A stretch of DNA of 64,000 bases from JAQBQH01 sp035607415. GTDB lineage: Bacteria; Myxococcota_A; Polyangia; Palsa-1104. How positions within the stretch are numbered: the first letter of the stretch is position 1; every line of letters starts with the position of its first letter. Below, in pieces: positions 1 through 7,844 of this stretch. A program made the position numbers and the translations under genes. Below the pieces are notes generated by a model that worked only from the letters and a program-made list of their open reading frames with translations, did no database searches and was not told the origin of the DNA. The stretch lies in the NCBI GenBank assembly GCA_035607415.1, contig DATNAQ010000093.1, forward strand, positions 31,295 through 95,294. The letters run 5' to 3'.

Positions 1-75
1 GAGGATCTCGAGCCCGGCACCGGCCACTGATCCAACAGATCGGCGCCCGGCGGCAGTCATGACGAGGAGGTTCCG

Positions 76-432
76 ATGCGCTGGCCCCCGCTCGCCCTCG
101 TCTTGTGCTCCACCGCCGCCCTCGCCAATGCCCCGCCCGCGTCGCTCGATCGCCCGGCGGTCGTCGCGGGCATGACCGCGATCCGCCCGCAGCTGCAAGC
201 CTGCGCCGCCCGGCATCACGTCGCCGGCGTCGCCGTCGTCGCCATGACGATCGCGCCCGCGGGCACCGTCGCCCGCGCCGCGATCGAGCCGCCCTCCGCC
301 GGCTGGGGCGACGTTCCGCCCGACTCCCCCGCCGCCGCCTGCCTCGTGCGCGCCGTCGAGGACGCGCGCTTTCCCGCATTCCAAGGCGCGCCGTTGACCC
401 TCGCCTATCCGATCGTGCTCCGCCCGCGCTGA
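76..432 (+). CDS. Secreted protein with AgmX/PglI-like C-terminal domain
   Basis: A 118-residue exported protein of unknown role. Residues 1-18 form a signal peptide ending near Ala-Asn-Ala. The rest resembles the TonB-like AgmX/PglI C-terminal domain common in myxobacteria: one Cys after the first helix (Cys43), a strand ending in Ile-Ala-Pro-Ala-Gly, then a second Cys (Cys89) before a helix and the Phe-Pro and Tyr-Pro-Ile pieces at the end. The two Cys probably pair in the periplasm. The ATG is preceded by a strong GAGGAGG site about six bases upstream. The domain call is by eye; the family is used in motility and energy-transducer proteins but no function can be assigned here. Confidence 0.75.
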   Translation: MRWPPLALVLCSTAALANAPPASLDRPAVVAGMTAIRPQLQACAARHHVAGVAVVAMTIAPAGTVARAAIEPPSAGWGDVPPDSPAAACLVRAVEDARFPAFQGAPLTLAYPIVLRPR

Positions 433-437
433 CGCGA

Positions 438-472
438 CCGCAGCGCCACTGGTGCCTACCGCAGCGCCACTG
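438..472. repeat. Short direct repeat between convergent genes
   Basis: The block CCGCAGCGCCACTG occurs twice, at 438-451 and 459-472, and a shortened third start (CCGCAGCC) follows at 480. It sits between two convergent stop codons. No hairpin or T-run is visible, so it is probably local slippage duplication rather than a terminator. Confidence 0.5.
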
Positions 473-476
473 CCGC

Positions 477-2714
477 CTACCGCAGCCGCAGCTCCACCCG
501 CGCCTCGTCGCCCGCGCGCACCTCTGCGTCATCGGCCGCCGTCGCCCCCTCCTTCTCCGCCGTCACGCGCACCCGCCCCGGCGCCAACCCATCGACGCGA
601 AAGCCGCCCTCGCGATCGCAGTGCACCCGCGCCGTCCCCACCGCCACCAGCGCCCCCACTGCCGGGTCCCCATGATCGTCGCGCACGCTGCCGACCACCG
701 CTCCGCCGCGCTCCATCTCCAGCCGCACATCGCGCACCGTCACGTCGTGCAGCCGCTCGCCCGCCGTCACGTCGACCTCGCGCACCAACGTCACGTAGCC
801 CGGCGCCATCGCCGTCAGCGTCGCGCGCCCCGCCGGCAGCGCCGTCACCTCGAACCGCCCGCTCTGCACCGGCAACAGCTGCGGCTTTCCGCCCGCCGCC
901 GTCACCTCGAGCCGCAACCCCGCCGGCACGCCGCCCAGGCGCGCGTCTCTCACCTCGCCGTCGATGCCGCCGCCGAGCGCGAGCGTGAAGTGCGCGTCCG
1001 CCGTCGGCGCCACCGCCTCGAACGTGGCCGGCGCGAAGTCCGCGTGCGTGACCACCACGCGATAGGGCCCCGGCCCCAGCCCGTCGGCGCCGAAGCGCCC
1101 GGTCCGATCGGTCGTCACCCAGCGCACCGGCATCGGCGGCGCCGTGATCTCCACGCGCGCCGCCGACAGCGGCGCCCCGCGATCGTCGACGACGTCGCCC
1201 GCGAGGCGCCCCTCGGCCTTCCGCAGCGTCACGTCGAATGGCCCGCGCTCCGACGGCGCCACCGCCCGCGTCGCCGGCAGGAAGCCGGTCGCGCGCACCG
1301 TCAGCGTCATCGCCTTCGCCAGGTGCGCGATCGTGTACTCGCCGTGCGCATCGGTCGTCGCCAGCGCCGCGCCGTCTCCGACGAGCTCGGCGCCGCCCAC
1401 CGGATCGCCGCGATCGTCGACGACGCGCCCGCGCACCTCCACGCCGCGGCTCAGCACCACGGTCACCTTGAGGCTCGCGCCGGCGACCACGTGCATCGGC
1501 TCCGACGTGCCGCGCGCAAAATCGGGATGCGTCGCGGCGACGACGAGCCGCCCCGCCGGCAGCCCGGTCACGCGAAACAGGCCCTTGTCGTCGGTGCGGA
1601 ACTGCTTCGGCGCCGGCGCCGCGTCCGCGATCGGCACCGGCGGCGGATAGGGCAGCGGCCCGCGCAAGATGCCGAGCTCGCCCGAAGGCTCGAGCCGCGC
1701 GCCGGTCGCCGCCGCCACGCCCGACGACGCCGTCATCGCGATCGGCGTCCCGTCGGGCGCCTCGCCCGACACTTCGACCGCGGCGCCTTCGACCGGCTGC
1801 GCGCGCTCGTCGATCACCCGCCCCTCGACGGTGGCGCCGGGATCGAGCCGCACGTCGACGTTGCTCACCGGCGCCGTCGCGCTCCCGACGCGCAGCGGCC
1901 GCGGCTCCGCCGGATAGAACCCCTCGGCGTGCGCGCCCACCACGTAGCTCCCCGGCAGCACCGCCACGAAGCGGAAGTTGCCCTCGTTGTCCGTCGTCAC
2001 GCTGCGCGGCAGCGGCGCGCCGTCGGCCTCGGCCAGCGTCACCTCGCCGCCGGGGATCGGCTGCCCGCCGCGCTCGCGCAGCCGCCCCGCCACCGACGTC
2101 GCCGGCTTGAGCTCGACGGTGATGACGCCGGTGCCGCCATCCCCCGCCGCCACCATGACGCCGTCGAGGTATGCCGCCTCGTTGCCGCGCACCGCGCGCA
2201 GCGCATAGCGCCCCTCGGCCAGCCCGGCGAAGCTGAACGCGCCGTCGGGCCCCGACTTCGCCGTCCGCGTCCCCGACGCCCCCGCGATCGTGATCTCCGC
2301 CTCGCCCGCCGCCGCTCCGTGCGCGCGCACCACGCCCTCGAGCGCGAGCCGCCGCGACAAGGTCACCTCGAGCCCGGCCTGCGGCGGCACCACGTCGCCG
2401 AGCTCCTCGGCCACGAACCCGTCGGCCTCGACGCGCAGCTTCGTCACCGCGCCGCTGCCGAGGCGCAAGACATAGCGTCCCCCGGTGTCGGTCCCGCCGA
2501 CGACCCCCGCGGCCGTCACGCGCGCCCCCATCACCGGCCGCCCCAGCCGATCGATCACGCGCCCTTCCACCGCCCACTTCCCGCCCGCCGCCACGCCGCC
2601 GTCGCGCCCCGCCGCGCCGCCGCCGCGATGCCGCCGGGCGTGCACCATTAATAGGGCCCCGCCGCCGAGCGCCACCACGGCCACCGCCAGCGCCGCGATC
2701 CACGCCCGCTTCAC
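477..2714 (-). CDS. Multi-domain carboxypeptidase-regulatory-like surface protein
   Basis: A 745-residue protein with an N-terminal membrane anchor or uncleaved signal (about residues 4-26) followed by at least seven repeats of the carboxypeptidase regulatory-like beta-sandwich. Each repeat runs through a Gly-x-Val-x-Asp...Pro-Val-x-Gly-Ala...Thr-Asp-x-x-Gly-x-Phe core and ends in an Ala-Thr-x-x-Gly-Phe/Tyr strand. Such proteins are envelope or extracellular adhesin-like proteins in Myxococcota; no catalytic domain is present, so a structural or binding role is inferred. The start is a GTG with a GAGG sequence a few bases upstream. It converges with the gene before it and points away from rpmB. 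Confidence 0.85.
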   Translation of the reverse strand: MKRAWIAALAVAVVALGGGALLMVHARRHRGGGAAGRDGGVAAGGKWAVEGRVIDRLGRPVMGARVTAAGVVGGTDTGGRYVLRLGSGAVTKLRVEADGFVAEELGDVVPPQAGLEVTLSRRLALEGVVRAHGAAAGEAEITIAGASGTRTAKSGPDGAFSFAGLAEGRYALRAVRGNEAAYLDGVMVAAGDGGTGVITVELKPATSVAGRLRERGGQPIPGGEVTLAEADGAPLPRSVTTDNEGNFRFVAVLPGSYVVGAHAEGFYPAEPRPLRVGSATAPVSNVDVRLDPGATVEGRVIDERAQPVEGAAVEVSGEAPDGTPIAMTASSGVAAATGARLEPSGELGILRGPLPYPPPVPIADAAPAPKQFRTDDKGLFRVTGLPAGRLVVAATHPDFARGTSEPMHVVAGASLKVTVVLSRGVEVRGRVVDDRGDPVGGAELVGDGAALATTDAHGEYTIAHLAKAMTLTVRATGFLPATRAVAPSERGPFDVTLRKAEGRLAGDVVDDRGAPLSAARVEITAPPMPVRWVTTDRTGRFGADGLGPGPYRVVVTHADFAPATFEAVAPTADAHFTLALGGGIDGEVRDARLGGVPAGLRLEVTAAGGKPQLLPVQSGRFEVTALPAGRATLTAMAPGYVTLVREVDVTAGERLHDVTVRDVRLEMERGGAVVGSVRDDHGDPAVGALVAVGTARVHCDREGGFRVDGLAPGRVRVTAEKEGATAADDAEVRAGDEARVELRLR

Positions 2715-2735
2715 GCCCTACCTCGCGGAAATCCC

Positions 2736-2764
2736 TTGCATCCCCCCACCACCAGTGTTAGAAG
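2736..2764 (+). promoter_or_regulatory. Candidate promoter of rpmB
   Basis: TTGCAT at 2736-2741 and TTAGAA or TAGAAG at 2758-2764, spaced 16-17 bases, lie 26 bases before the rpmB start. A GGGAG ribosome site follows at 2776-2780. The match to a sigma-70 promoter is fair, not strong. Confidence 0.45.
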
Positions 2765-2789
2765 GTCCGCCTCTTGGGAGTCAGTAGCC

Positions 2790-2981
2790 ATGGCGAACGC
2801 GTGTGACATTTGCAGCAAGGGCCGGCTCGTCGGGAACAAGGTGAGCCACTCGAACATCAAGACCAAGCGCGTCCAGCGCCCGAACCTCCAGCGCGTCAAG
2901 GCGCTCATCGACGGCGCTCCGCAACGCATCCGCGTCTGCACGCGCTGCCTGCGCTCGGGCCTCGTCACCAAGGTCGCCTAG
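2790..2981 (+). CDS. rpmB: Ribosomal protein bL28, zinc-binding form
   Basis: A 63-residue large-subunit ribosomal protein. It keeps the two CxxC pairs of the zinc-binding (C-plus) form, Cys5/Cys8 and Cys50/Cys53, plus the basic core with Ser-Asn-Ile-Lys-Thr and the Arg-rich stretch that contacts 23S rRNA. The frame is open upstream, but the ATG at 2790 gives the standard Met-Ala-Asn start, has GGGAG ten bases before it, and matches normal bL28 length. It stands alone rather than beside rpmG, as is usual in this phylum. Very sure. Confidence 0.97.
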   Translation: MANACDICSKGRLVGNKVSHSNIKTKRVQRPNLQRVKALIDGAPQRIRVCTRCLRSGLVTKVA

Positions 2982-3014
2982 CGCCACGAGCTTCCCGCCT
3001 CCGCCGGGGCCTGA

Positions 3015-3020
3015 TATCCT
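3015..3020 (+). promoter_or_regulatory. -10 box six bases before a start codon
   Basis: TATCCT ends exactly six bases before the ATG of the YbjN-like gene. Transcription would begin at or next to the start codon, so the mRNA would be leaderless; no ribosome binding site is seen. Confidence 0.5.
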
Positions 3021-3026
3021 CGGCGT

Positions 3027-3494
3027 ATGTCCCTGTTCGGCAACCGGCAAGAAGCCAACCTCAAGACCTGCGAGCAGATGGTCGAAGCGGTGCTGAACGC
3101 CCGCGGCCTCGACGCGACCAAGCATCGCATCGATAGCCAGGGCGGTCCCGCCTGGGGCATGACCGCCGGCAGCGCCGAAGTCTTCATCTTCCTGACCTCC
3201 GGCACGAGCGGTGACAACTTCATCCAGGTCGTGTCGCCGGTGATGACCCCGCCGCAGGAGGAGCTGGCCGCCCCGCGCCTCTTGCGCCGCCTGCTCGAGC
3301 TGAACGCCTCGGAGCTCACCGGCGCCGCCTTCGGCCTGCGCGGCGACGAGATCGTGGTCACCACCGATCGCTCGACCGTCGGCCTCGATCCCGTCGAGGT
3401 CGAAGAGATGATCCGCCGCGTCTCCGATTACGCCGACCATTACGACGACGCCCTCACGCTCGAGTTCGGCGGAATCCGCCACGCCGACTCCTAG
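3027..3494 (+). CDS. YbjN-like / type III chaperone-fold protein
   Basis: A 155-residue soluble protein with the alpha-beta layout of the YbjN/CesT chaperone-like fold: an N-terminal amphipathic helix, a beta sheet around residues 48-70 (Val-Phe-Ile-Phe-Leu, Phe-Ile-Gln-Val-Val-Ser-Pro-Val), a helix with Leu-Leu-Arg-Arg-Leu-Leu-Glu-Leu-Asn, a strand and a final helix with a Tyr-Ala-Asp-Tyr-Asp-like end. No signal peptide or membrane segment. Family members are poorly understood; some chaperone secretion substrates. It reads toward ridA, and the two stop codons share the four bases CTAG at 3491-3494. Family call moderately sure, function unknown. Confidence 0.75.
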   Translation: MSLFGNRQEANLKTCEQMVEAVLNARGLDATKHRIDSQGGPAWGMTAGSAEVFIFLTSGTSGDNFIQVVSPVMTPPQEELAAPRLLRRLLELNASELTGAAFGLRGDEIVVTTDRSTVGLDPVEVEEMIRRVSDYADHYDDALTLEFGGIRHADS

Positions 3495-3874
3495 CCGACT
3501 ACAGCGATCGCATCGATCTCGACGAGCGCCGCGCGCGGCAAGCCTGCGACCTGCACCGTCGCGCGCGCCGGCGGCGCCTCCTTGAAGTAGCTGCCATAGA
3601 TCTCGTTGACCGCGCCGAAGTCGGCCAGGTCCTTCAAGTAGATCGTCGTCTTCACGACGCTGGCGAACGACGCGCCGCCCGCTTTGAGGACAGCCTCGAG
3701 GTTCTGCATCACGCGCCGCGCCTGCTCGCGCACGTCGCTCGCACCCACCATCTCGCCCGTCTTGGCGTCGAGCGGGATCTGCCCCGAGCAGAAGAGAAGA
3801 TTGCCCGCCTTGATCGCCTGGCTGTACGGCCCGATCGCCTTGGGCGCGTCGTCCGAGTGCACCACCGTCTTCAT
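3491..3874 (-). CDS. ridA: RidA family enamine/imine deaminase
   Basis: A 127-residue protein that hydrolyses reactive 2-aminoacrylate and related enamines made by PLP enzymes, releasing the keto acid and ammonia. It has the YjgF/RidA signature throughout: Ala-Ile-Gly-Pro-Tyr-Ser-Gln-Ala near the start, Ser-Gly-Gln-Ile-Pro-Leu, and the catalytic Arg104 (in Pro-Ala-Arg-Ala-Thr-Val) with Glu120 in the last strand. The open frame extends upstream into tex, but the ATG at 3874 gives the standard length. It lies 13 bases after the tex stop on the same strand and is probably its second cistron. Confidence 0.95.
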   Translation of the reverse strand: MKTVVHSDDAPKAIGPYSQAIKAGNLLFCSGQIPLDAKTGEMVGASDVREQARRVMQNLEAVLKAGGASFASVVKTTIYLKDLADFGAVNEIYGSYFKEAPPARATVQVAGLPRAALVEIDAIAVVG

Positions 3875-3887
3875 GCGCGTCGTTATA

Positions 3888-6209
3888 TCACTTCTTGCCG
3901 AACGCAGCCGCGAACGGGTTGTTGAACGGCGTCTTGCCCGGCGGCGGCGGCGCCTTCGGCCCCGGCCCCTTGGGTTGTGGTCCGCGCGGCCCCGAAGGCG
4001 GCCGCGGCCCCGACGGATTCGGCGGCCCCGGCGGCCTCGGCCCACCCGCGGCCGGCGCCGTCGCCTGCTTGATCGACAGCCCGATGCGACGCCGTCCCGC
4101 GTCGATGTTGAGCACCTTGACCTTCACGCGATCGCCGACCTTGACGACCTCGGCCGGATCCTTGACGAACCGATGCGCGAGCTCCGAGACGTGCACGAGC
4201 CCGTCCTGGTGCACGCCCACGTCGACGAACGCACCGAACTGCGTCACGTTCGTGACCACGCCGGCGAGCACCATGCCCTCTTTGACGTGCTCGAACTCGG
4301 TCACCGACGGATCGAACCCGACCTCCTCGAACTCCGCGCGCGGATCGCGCCCGGGCTTGGTGAGCTCGCCGAGGATGTCCTTCAACGTCAAAAGCCCGCG
4401 CGTCTCGTCCGCGTACTTCTGCGCGTCGATCTTCGACACCATGTCGGTGCGCCCGACCAGGCCGCGCACGTCGACGCCGAGATCCTTGGCCATCTTCTCG
4501 ACCACGTCGTAGCTCTCGGGGTGCACCGCCGAGTTGTCGAGCGGGTTGTCGCCGCCGCGCACGCGCAAGAAGCCCGCCGCCTGCTCGAACGCCTTCTGCC
4601 CCAGGCGCGGCACCTCGAGCAGCGCCTTGCGCGCGCGGAACGGCCCCTTCTCCGCGCGATAGCCGACGATGTTCTTGGCCAGCGTCTCGCCCACGCCGGC
4701 GACGTATTGCAACAGCGACACCGACGCCGTGTTCACGTCGACCCCGACGGCGTTGACGCAGCTCTCGACCACCTGGTCGAGCGCCTTCTTCAGCGTCGGC
4801 TGGTGCACGTCGTGCTGGTACTGCCCGACGCCGATCGACTTCGGATCGATCTTCACCAGCTCGGCGAGCGGATCCTGCAGCCGCCGCCCGATCGACACCG
4901 CGCCGCGCACGGTCACGTCCTCGTTGGGCAGCTCCGCGCGCGCGACCTCCGATGCCGAATACACCGACGCGCCCGACTCGTTGACCACCACGATCTTCAC
5001 GGCGCCGAGGCGCCCCTCGGCCGCCAGCTTGCGCACGAAGGTCTCGGTCTCGCGCCCCGCGGTCCCGTTGCCGATGGCCACCGCCTCGATCTTGTATTTC
5101 TTGCAGAGCGCGGCGAGCGTCGCCGCCGCCTCCTCGACCTTGCGCTCCGACTGCGTCGGAAAGACCACGTCGTGCGTCTGCAGGTCCCCCTTCTCATCGA
5201 CCACCGCGACCTTGCAGCCGGTGCGATAGCCGGGGTCGATCGCCAGCACCCGCTTGCCGCCGAGCGGCGACTGCAGGAGCAGCGCGCGCAGGTTGCCGGC
5301 GAAGACCTTGATCGCCTCGGCGTCGGCGCGCTCCTTCAGCACCAGCCGCACGTCGACCTCGATCGAGGTCTTCAACAAGCGCTCGTAGGAGTCGGCGATC
5401 GCCTGGTCGAGCTCGCGCGCCAGCGTCGCCTTGGGCGCCACGACCACGTGATGGCGCACGAGATCGGTCGCCGCCGCCCCGTCGACCTCGAGCCCGACCC
5501 GCAGAAAGCCCTCGGCCTCGCCGCGGCGCAGCGCCAAGAGCCGGTGCGACGGCAGATCCTTCGCTTCCTGGCGGAAGTTGAAGTAGTCCTTGAACTTCGC
5601 CCCCTCCTCTTCTTTGCCCGCGATCGCCGTGCCCACGACGACGCCACCGTCGAGCGCCTGCTGCCGCAACGCCGCGCGCACGTCCGCGCGCTCGGCGACC
5701 GCCTCGGCCACGATGTCGCGCGCGCCCGCCCACGCCGCTTCGACGTCCGCGACCTCGCCGGCCACGAAGGGCGTCGCCAGCGCCTCGCGCGACTCGACGA
5801 GCGTCTCCTGCGCCAGGATCTTCTCGGCCAGCGGCTCGAGCCCGCGCTCGCGCGCGATGGTCGCTCGCGTGCGCCGCTTCGGCTTGTACGGCAGGTACAA
5901 GTCCTCGAGCTCGGTCTTCGACAGGGTCTTCTCGATACGCGTCTTGAGCTCGTCGGTCAGCTTGCCCTGCTTGCCAATCTCGCCGAGCACCGTCGCCTTG
6001 CGCGCGTCGAGCTCCGATAAATAGGTCCGCCGCTCGTCGACTGCGCCGATCTGCACCTCGTCGAGGTTGCCGGTCGCCTCCTTACGGTAGCGGGCGATGA
6101 AGGGGATGGTGGCGCCGTCGGCGAGGAGCGCGACCGTCTTTTCGACCTGCGCGACCGTGACACCGAGCTCGCGTGCAATCGTCGCCGCGTGGGGATAGGC
6201 TGTGCTCAT
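3888..6209 (-). CDS. tex: Tex family RNA-binding transcription accessory protein
   Basis: A 773-residue Tex/YhgF protein. In order: N-terminal helical Tex-N region with Ile-Pro-Phe-Ile-Ala-Arg-Tyr-Arg-Lys-Glu-Ala-Thr-Gly (about 35-48), a long helical section, a YqgF-type RNase-H-like fold starting at Val-Leu-Ala-Ile-Asp-Pro-Gly-Tyr-Arg-Thr-Gly (about 320-455), helix-hairpin-helix units (about 485-560) and an S1 RNA-binding domain (about 645-715). The last 60 residues are a Pro/Gly/Lys tail, which is longer than in E. coli. Tex binds nucleic acid and affects transcription and RNA turnover. Its start codon overlaps the start of the divergent gene in a shared CATG. Confidence 0.95.
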   Translation of the reverse strand: MSTAYPHAATIARELGVTVAQVEKTVALLADGATIPFIARYRKEATGNLDEVQIGAVDERRTYLSELDARKATVLGEIGKQGKLTDELKTRIEKTLSKTELEDLYLPYKPKRRTRATIARERGLEPLAEKILAQETLVESREALATPFVAGEVADVEAAWAGARDIVAEAVAERADVRAALRQQALDGGVVVGTAIAGKEEEGAKFKDYFNFRQEAKDLPSHRLLALRRGEAEGFLRVGLEVDGAAATDLVRHHVVVAPKATLARELDQAIADSYERLLKTSIEVDVRLVLKERADAEAIKVFAGNLRALLLQSPLGGKRVLAIDPGYRTGCKVAVVDEKGDLQTHDVVFPTQSERKVEEAAATLAALCKKYKIEAVAIGNGTAGRETETFVRKLAAEGRLGAVKIVVVNESGASVYSASEVARAELPNEDVTVRGAVSIGRRLQDPLAELVKIDPKSIGVGQYQHDVHQPTLKKALDQVVESCVNAVGVDVNTASVSLLQYVAGVGETLAKNIVGYRAEKGPFRARKALLEVPRLGQKAFEQAAGFLRVRGGDNPLDNSAVHPESYDVVEKMAKDLGVDVRGLVGRTDMVSKIDAQKYADETRGLLTLKDILGELTKPGRDPRAEFEEVGFDPSVTEFEHVKEGMVLAGVVTNVTQFGAFVDVGVHQDGLVHVSELAHRFVKDPAEVVKVGDRVKVKVLNIDAGRRRIGLSIKQATAPAAGGPRPPGPPNPSGPRPPSGPRGPQPKGPGPKAPPPPGKTPFNNPFAAAFGKK

Positions 6210-6224
6210 GGCGGCGGTAGTCTA
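6196..6224. promoter_or_regulatory. Face-to-face -10 boxes for tex and its divergent neighbour
   Basis: On the plus strand TAGGCT (6196-6201) ends six bases before the ATG at 6208. On the minus strand TAGACT (6224-6219) ends nine bases before the tex ATG at 6209. Each box lies inside the coding region of the other gene. Neither gene has a clear ribosome site. Confidence 0.45.
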
Positions 6225-6528
6225 CTTGGTGAGCGATCTCTTGTTCACCTCGAAAATTCGCGAAACGGCCACCCAACTCGGGCTCGACGTGCAAGCGGTG
6301 CGCGCCGCCGCCGACGTCGCCTCAGCGACGGCAGACGCGCGTTTCTTGATCGTCGACCTGCGCCGCCCGGACGCGCTCGCCGCTTTGGAGGCCGCCGCGC
6401 CGGCCGCCAAAAAGATCGGCTTTGTCGATCACGAGCGCACGGACGTGATGGAGGCCGCGCGCGCCCGCGGCTGCGTCGCCCTGGCCAAGGGAAAATTTTC
6501 GAGCGAGCTGCCCCGCCTTCTGTTATGA
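6208..6528 (+). CDS. Receiver-like single-domain protein
   Basis: A 106-residue alpha/beta protein with the outline of a response-regulator receiver domain: first strand Val-Val-Tyr-Leu-Val-Ser-Asp, third strand Phe-Leu-Ile-Val-Asp-Leu-Arg-Arg-Pro carrying an Asp where the phosphoacceptor belongs, then Lys-Ile-Gly-Phe-Val-Asp and a Leu-Ala-Lys-Gly-Lys strand near the conserved Lys. The usual N-terminal acidic pair is reduced to one Asp, so it may not phosphorylate normally. No output domain. ATG at 6208 is preferred to the GTG two codons earlier because it follows the -10 box by six bases. It overlaps the tex start codon. Function unknown. Confidence 0.7.
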   Translation: MAAVVYLVSDLLFTSKIRETATQLGLDVQAVRAAADVASATADARFLIVDLRRPDALAALEAAAPAAKKIGFVDHERTDVMEAARARGCVALAKGKFSSELPRLLL

Positions 6529-6538
6529 CCCCGGGACC

Positions 6539-6991
6539 ATGCTCGAACCCGGCGACAAGGCCCCCGACTTCAAGCTCGAGGGCGACGACGGAAAAACCCA
6601 CAGCCTCAAAGAGTTTTCCGGCAAGACCCTCATCCTCTACTTCTACCCGAAGGACAACACGCCGGGCTGCACCACCCAGGCCTGCGAGCTGCGCGACGGC
6701 CAGGCTTCGTTCAAAAAGAAGAAGGCGATCGTGGTCGGTGTCAGCCCCGATTCGATCGCCTCGCACGGCAAGTTCCGCGACAAATTCGGTTTGAACTTCC
6801 TGTTGCTCTCCGACCCCGAGCACGCGGTCGCCGAGAAGTACGGCGCCTGGGGCGACAAGGTCCTCTACGGCCGCAAGTTCAAGGGCATCATCCGCTCCAC
6901 CTTCGTCATCGATGAGAAGGGAAAGATCGCGAGCGCCCACTACAAGGTGTCGCCCAAGGGTCACGCGAGCGCGATGCTGGAGGCGCTGTAA
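6539..6991 (+). CDS. bcp: Peroxiredoxin Bcp/PrxQ (thioredoxin-dependent thiol peroxidase)
   Basis: A 150-residue cytosolic peroxidase that reduces hydrogen peroxide and alkyl hydroperoxides and is recycled by thioredoxin. The signature Tyr-Pro-Lys-Asp-Asn-Thr-Pro-Gly-Cys-Thr-Thr-Gln-Ala-Cys holds the peroxidatic Cys44 and the resolving Cys49 five residues later, as in atypical 2-Cys PrxQ enzymes. The Ser-Pro-Asp-Ser strand and Leu-Leu-Leu-Ser-Asp-Pro-Glu motif also match. Length is normal for the family. It begins ten bases after the receiver-like gene and may be co-transcribed with it and with the bilin reductase-like gene 37 bases downstream. Confidence 0.96.
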   Translation: MLEPGDKAPDFKLEGDDGKTHSLKEFSGKTLILYFYPKDNTPGCTTQACELRDGQASFKKKKAIVVGVSPDSIASHGKFRDKFGLNFLLLSDPEHAVAEKYGAWGDKVLYGRKFKGIIRSTFVIDEKGKIASAHYKVSPKGHASAMLEAL

Positions 6992-7028
6992 CCGTGTCGC
7001 GTCTGGATCGCGCGATGGATCACGAGCG

Positions 7029-7766
7029 ATGCGGTACGGTTTAGTGCTCGAGGGGGCGCGTGACTCGTTGGTGCGCCAGCTCCGCGTCCTGGAGGAGCTG
7101 GTCAAGGCGCGCCTCGAGGTCGACGTGCCCGGCATGGTCGCGGGCGTCAAGGCGCGCCTCGAGTCGAGGCTGCACCTGACCGCGATCCCGATCGACGCCG
7201 ATCTGTCGAACAAGCCGGGGCCGTTCGGGCTCGGCGCCGTGCGCACCTGGGCATGGCAGTCGCCCGAGGCGCGAAAGATCGTCCTGTCGCACATCGGCCT
7301 GCGCCCGGTCATCGAAGGCTTCGCGCTCGTGATCCATCCCGGCAAGCGCGCGGCGCCCATCTTCGGCGCCGACCTCATGGCCTTGCCGACGCGGCTGTCG
7401 GTGAACGCCGACGTGTACGGCGCGCGCCCGCTCACGACCGGCGTGCTCGAGCCGCTCGGCGAAAATTTCGGACGGCTGCGCTCGCACGACGGTCCGGCGT
7501 GGGCGCGCGAGATCGCGTCGGGCGCCGGGCTGCACGCGCGGCCGAGCCCTCGGCTGGTCGACGACGCGTTCGCCGCATTGACCGGCGCCGTCGGACGTTA
7601 CATGGATGTGCTGACGTCGGCGGAGGAAGGATCGACCGACGGCAACGTACCGTCGCAACGTGACTTTTTCACGGCCTTTCACGAACACGGCCCGCGCAGG
7701 GGGCCGCTCGGTCACCTCTTCGGGGCGGCCTGGGCTGAACGGTATAGCAGGCTGATTTTTGAGTAA
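7029..7766 (+). CDS. Ferredoxin-dependent bilin reductase (HY2/PcyA-like) family protein
   Basis: A 245-residue protein that I assign to the ferredoxin-dependent bilin reductase superfamily, whose members reduce biliverdin to phytobilins. Evidence is by eye: a central strand-turn with His103 in Val-Ile-His-Pro, then Ala-Pro-Ile-Phe-Gly-Ala-Asp-Leu-Met-Ala-Leu-Pro (108-120, compare Pro-x-x-Gly-x-Asp-Leu-x-x-Leu-Pro in PcyA), a further Asp128, and a C-terminal block with Arg-Gly-Pro-Leu-Gly...Phe-Gly-Ala-Ala-Trp-Ala-Glu-Arg-Tyr (224-239), matching the closing Phe-Gly-x-x-Trp-x-x-x-Tyr of PcyA. The open frame begins earlier, but ATG 7029 follows bcp and fits the family length. No heme oxygenase or phytochrome lies in the window. 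Other superfamily members, such as chlorophyll catabolite reductases, cannot be excluded. Confidence 0.7.
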   Translation: MRYGLVLEGARDSLVRQLRVLEELVKARLEVDVPGMVAGVKARLESRLHLTAIPIDADLSNKPGPFGLGAVRTWAWQSPEARKIVLSHIGLRPVIEGFALVIHPGKRAAPIFGADLMALPTRLSVNADVYGARPLTTGVLEPLGENFGRLRSHDGPAWAREIASGAGLHARPSPRLVDDAFAALTGAVGRYMDVLTSAEEGSTDGNVPSQRDFFTAFHEHGPRRGPLGHLFGAAWAERYSRLIFE

Positions 7767-7844
7767 GGCCGCGTAACGTACTTGCACGTAACACGGCGCT
7801 GGACTATGGTTCCACCGCTCGCGCCGACGAGGGGAGAAATTTCG

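Noticed and set aside
1..30. Possible C-terminal end of a plus-strand gene (nine codons then TGA)
   Set aside because: Codon use fits, but nine residues are too few to identify or support a gene.
105..2651. 848-codon open frame on the plus strand opposite the regulatory-like domain gene
   Set aside because: Its translation is Arg/His/Pro-rich low-complexity sequence without motifs, typical of the antisense frame of a high-GC gene.
3684..6020. 778-codon plus-strand open frame opposite tex
   Set aside because: Antisense shadow; the minus-strand frame encodes full-length Tex with all domains.
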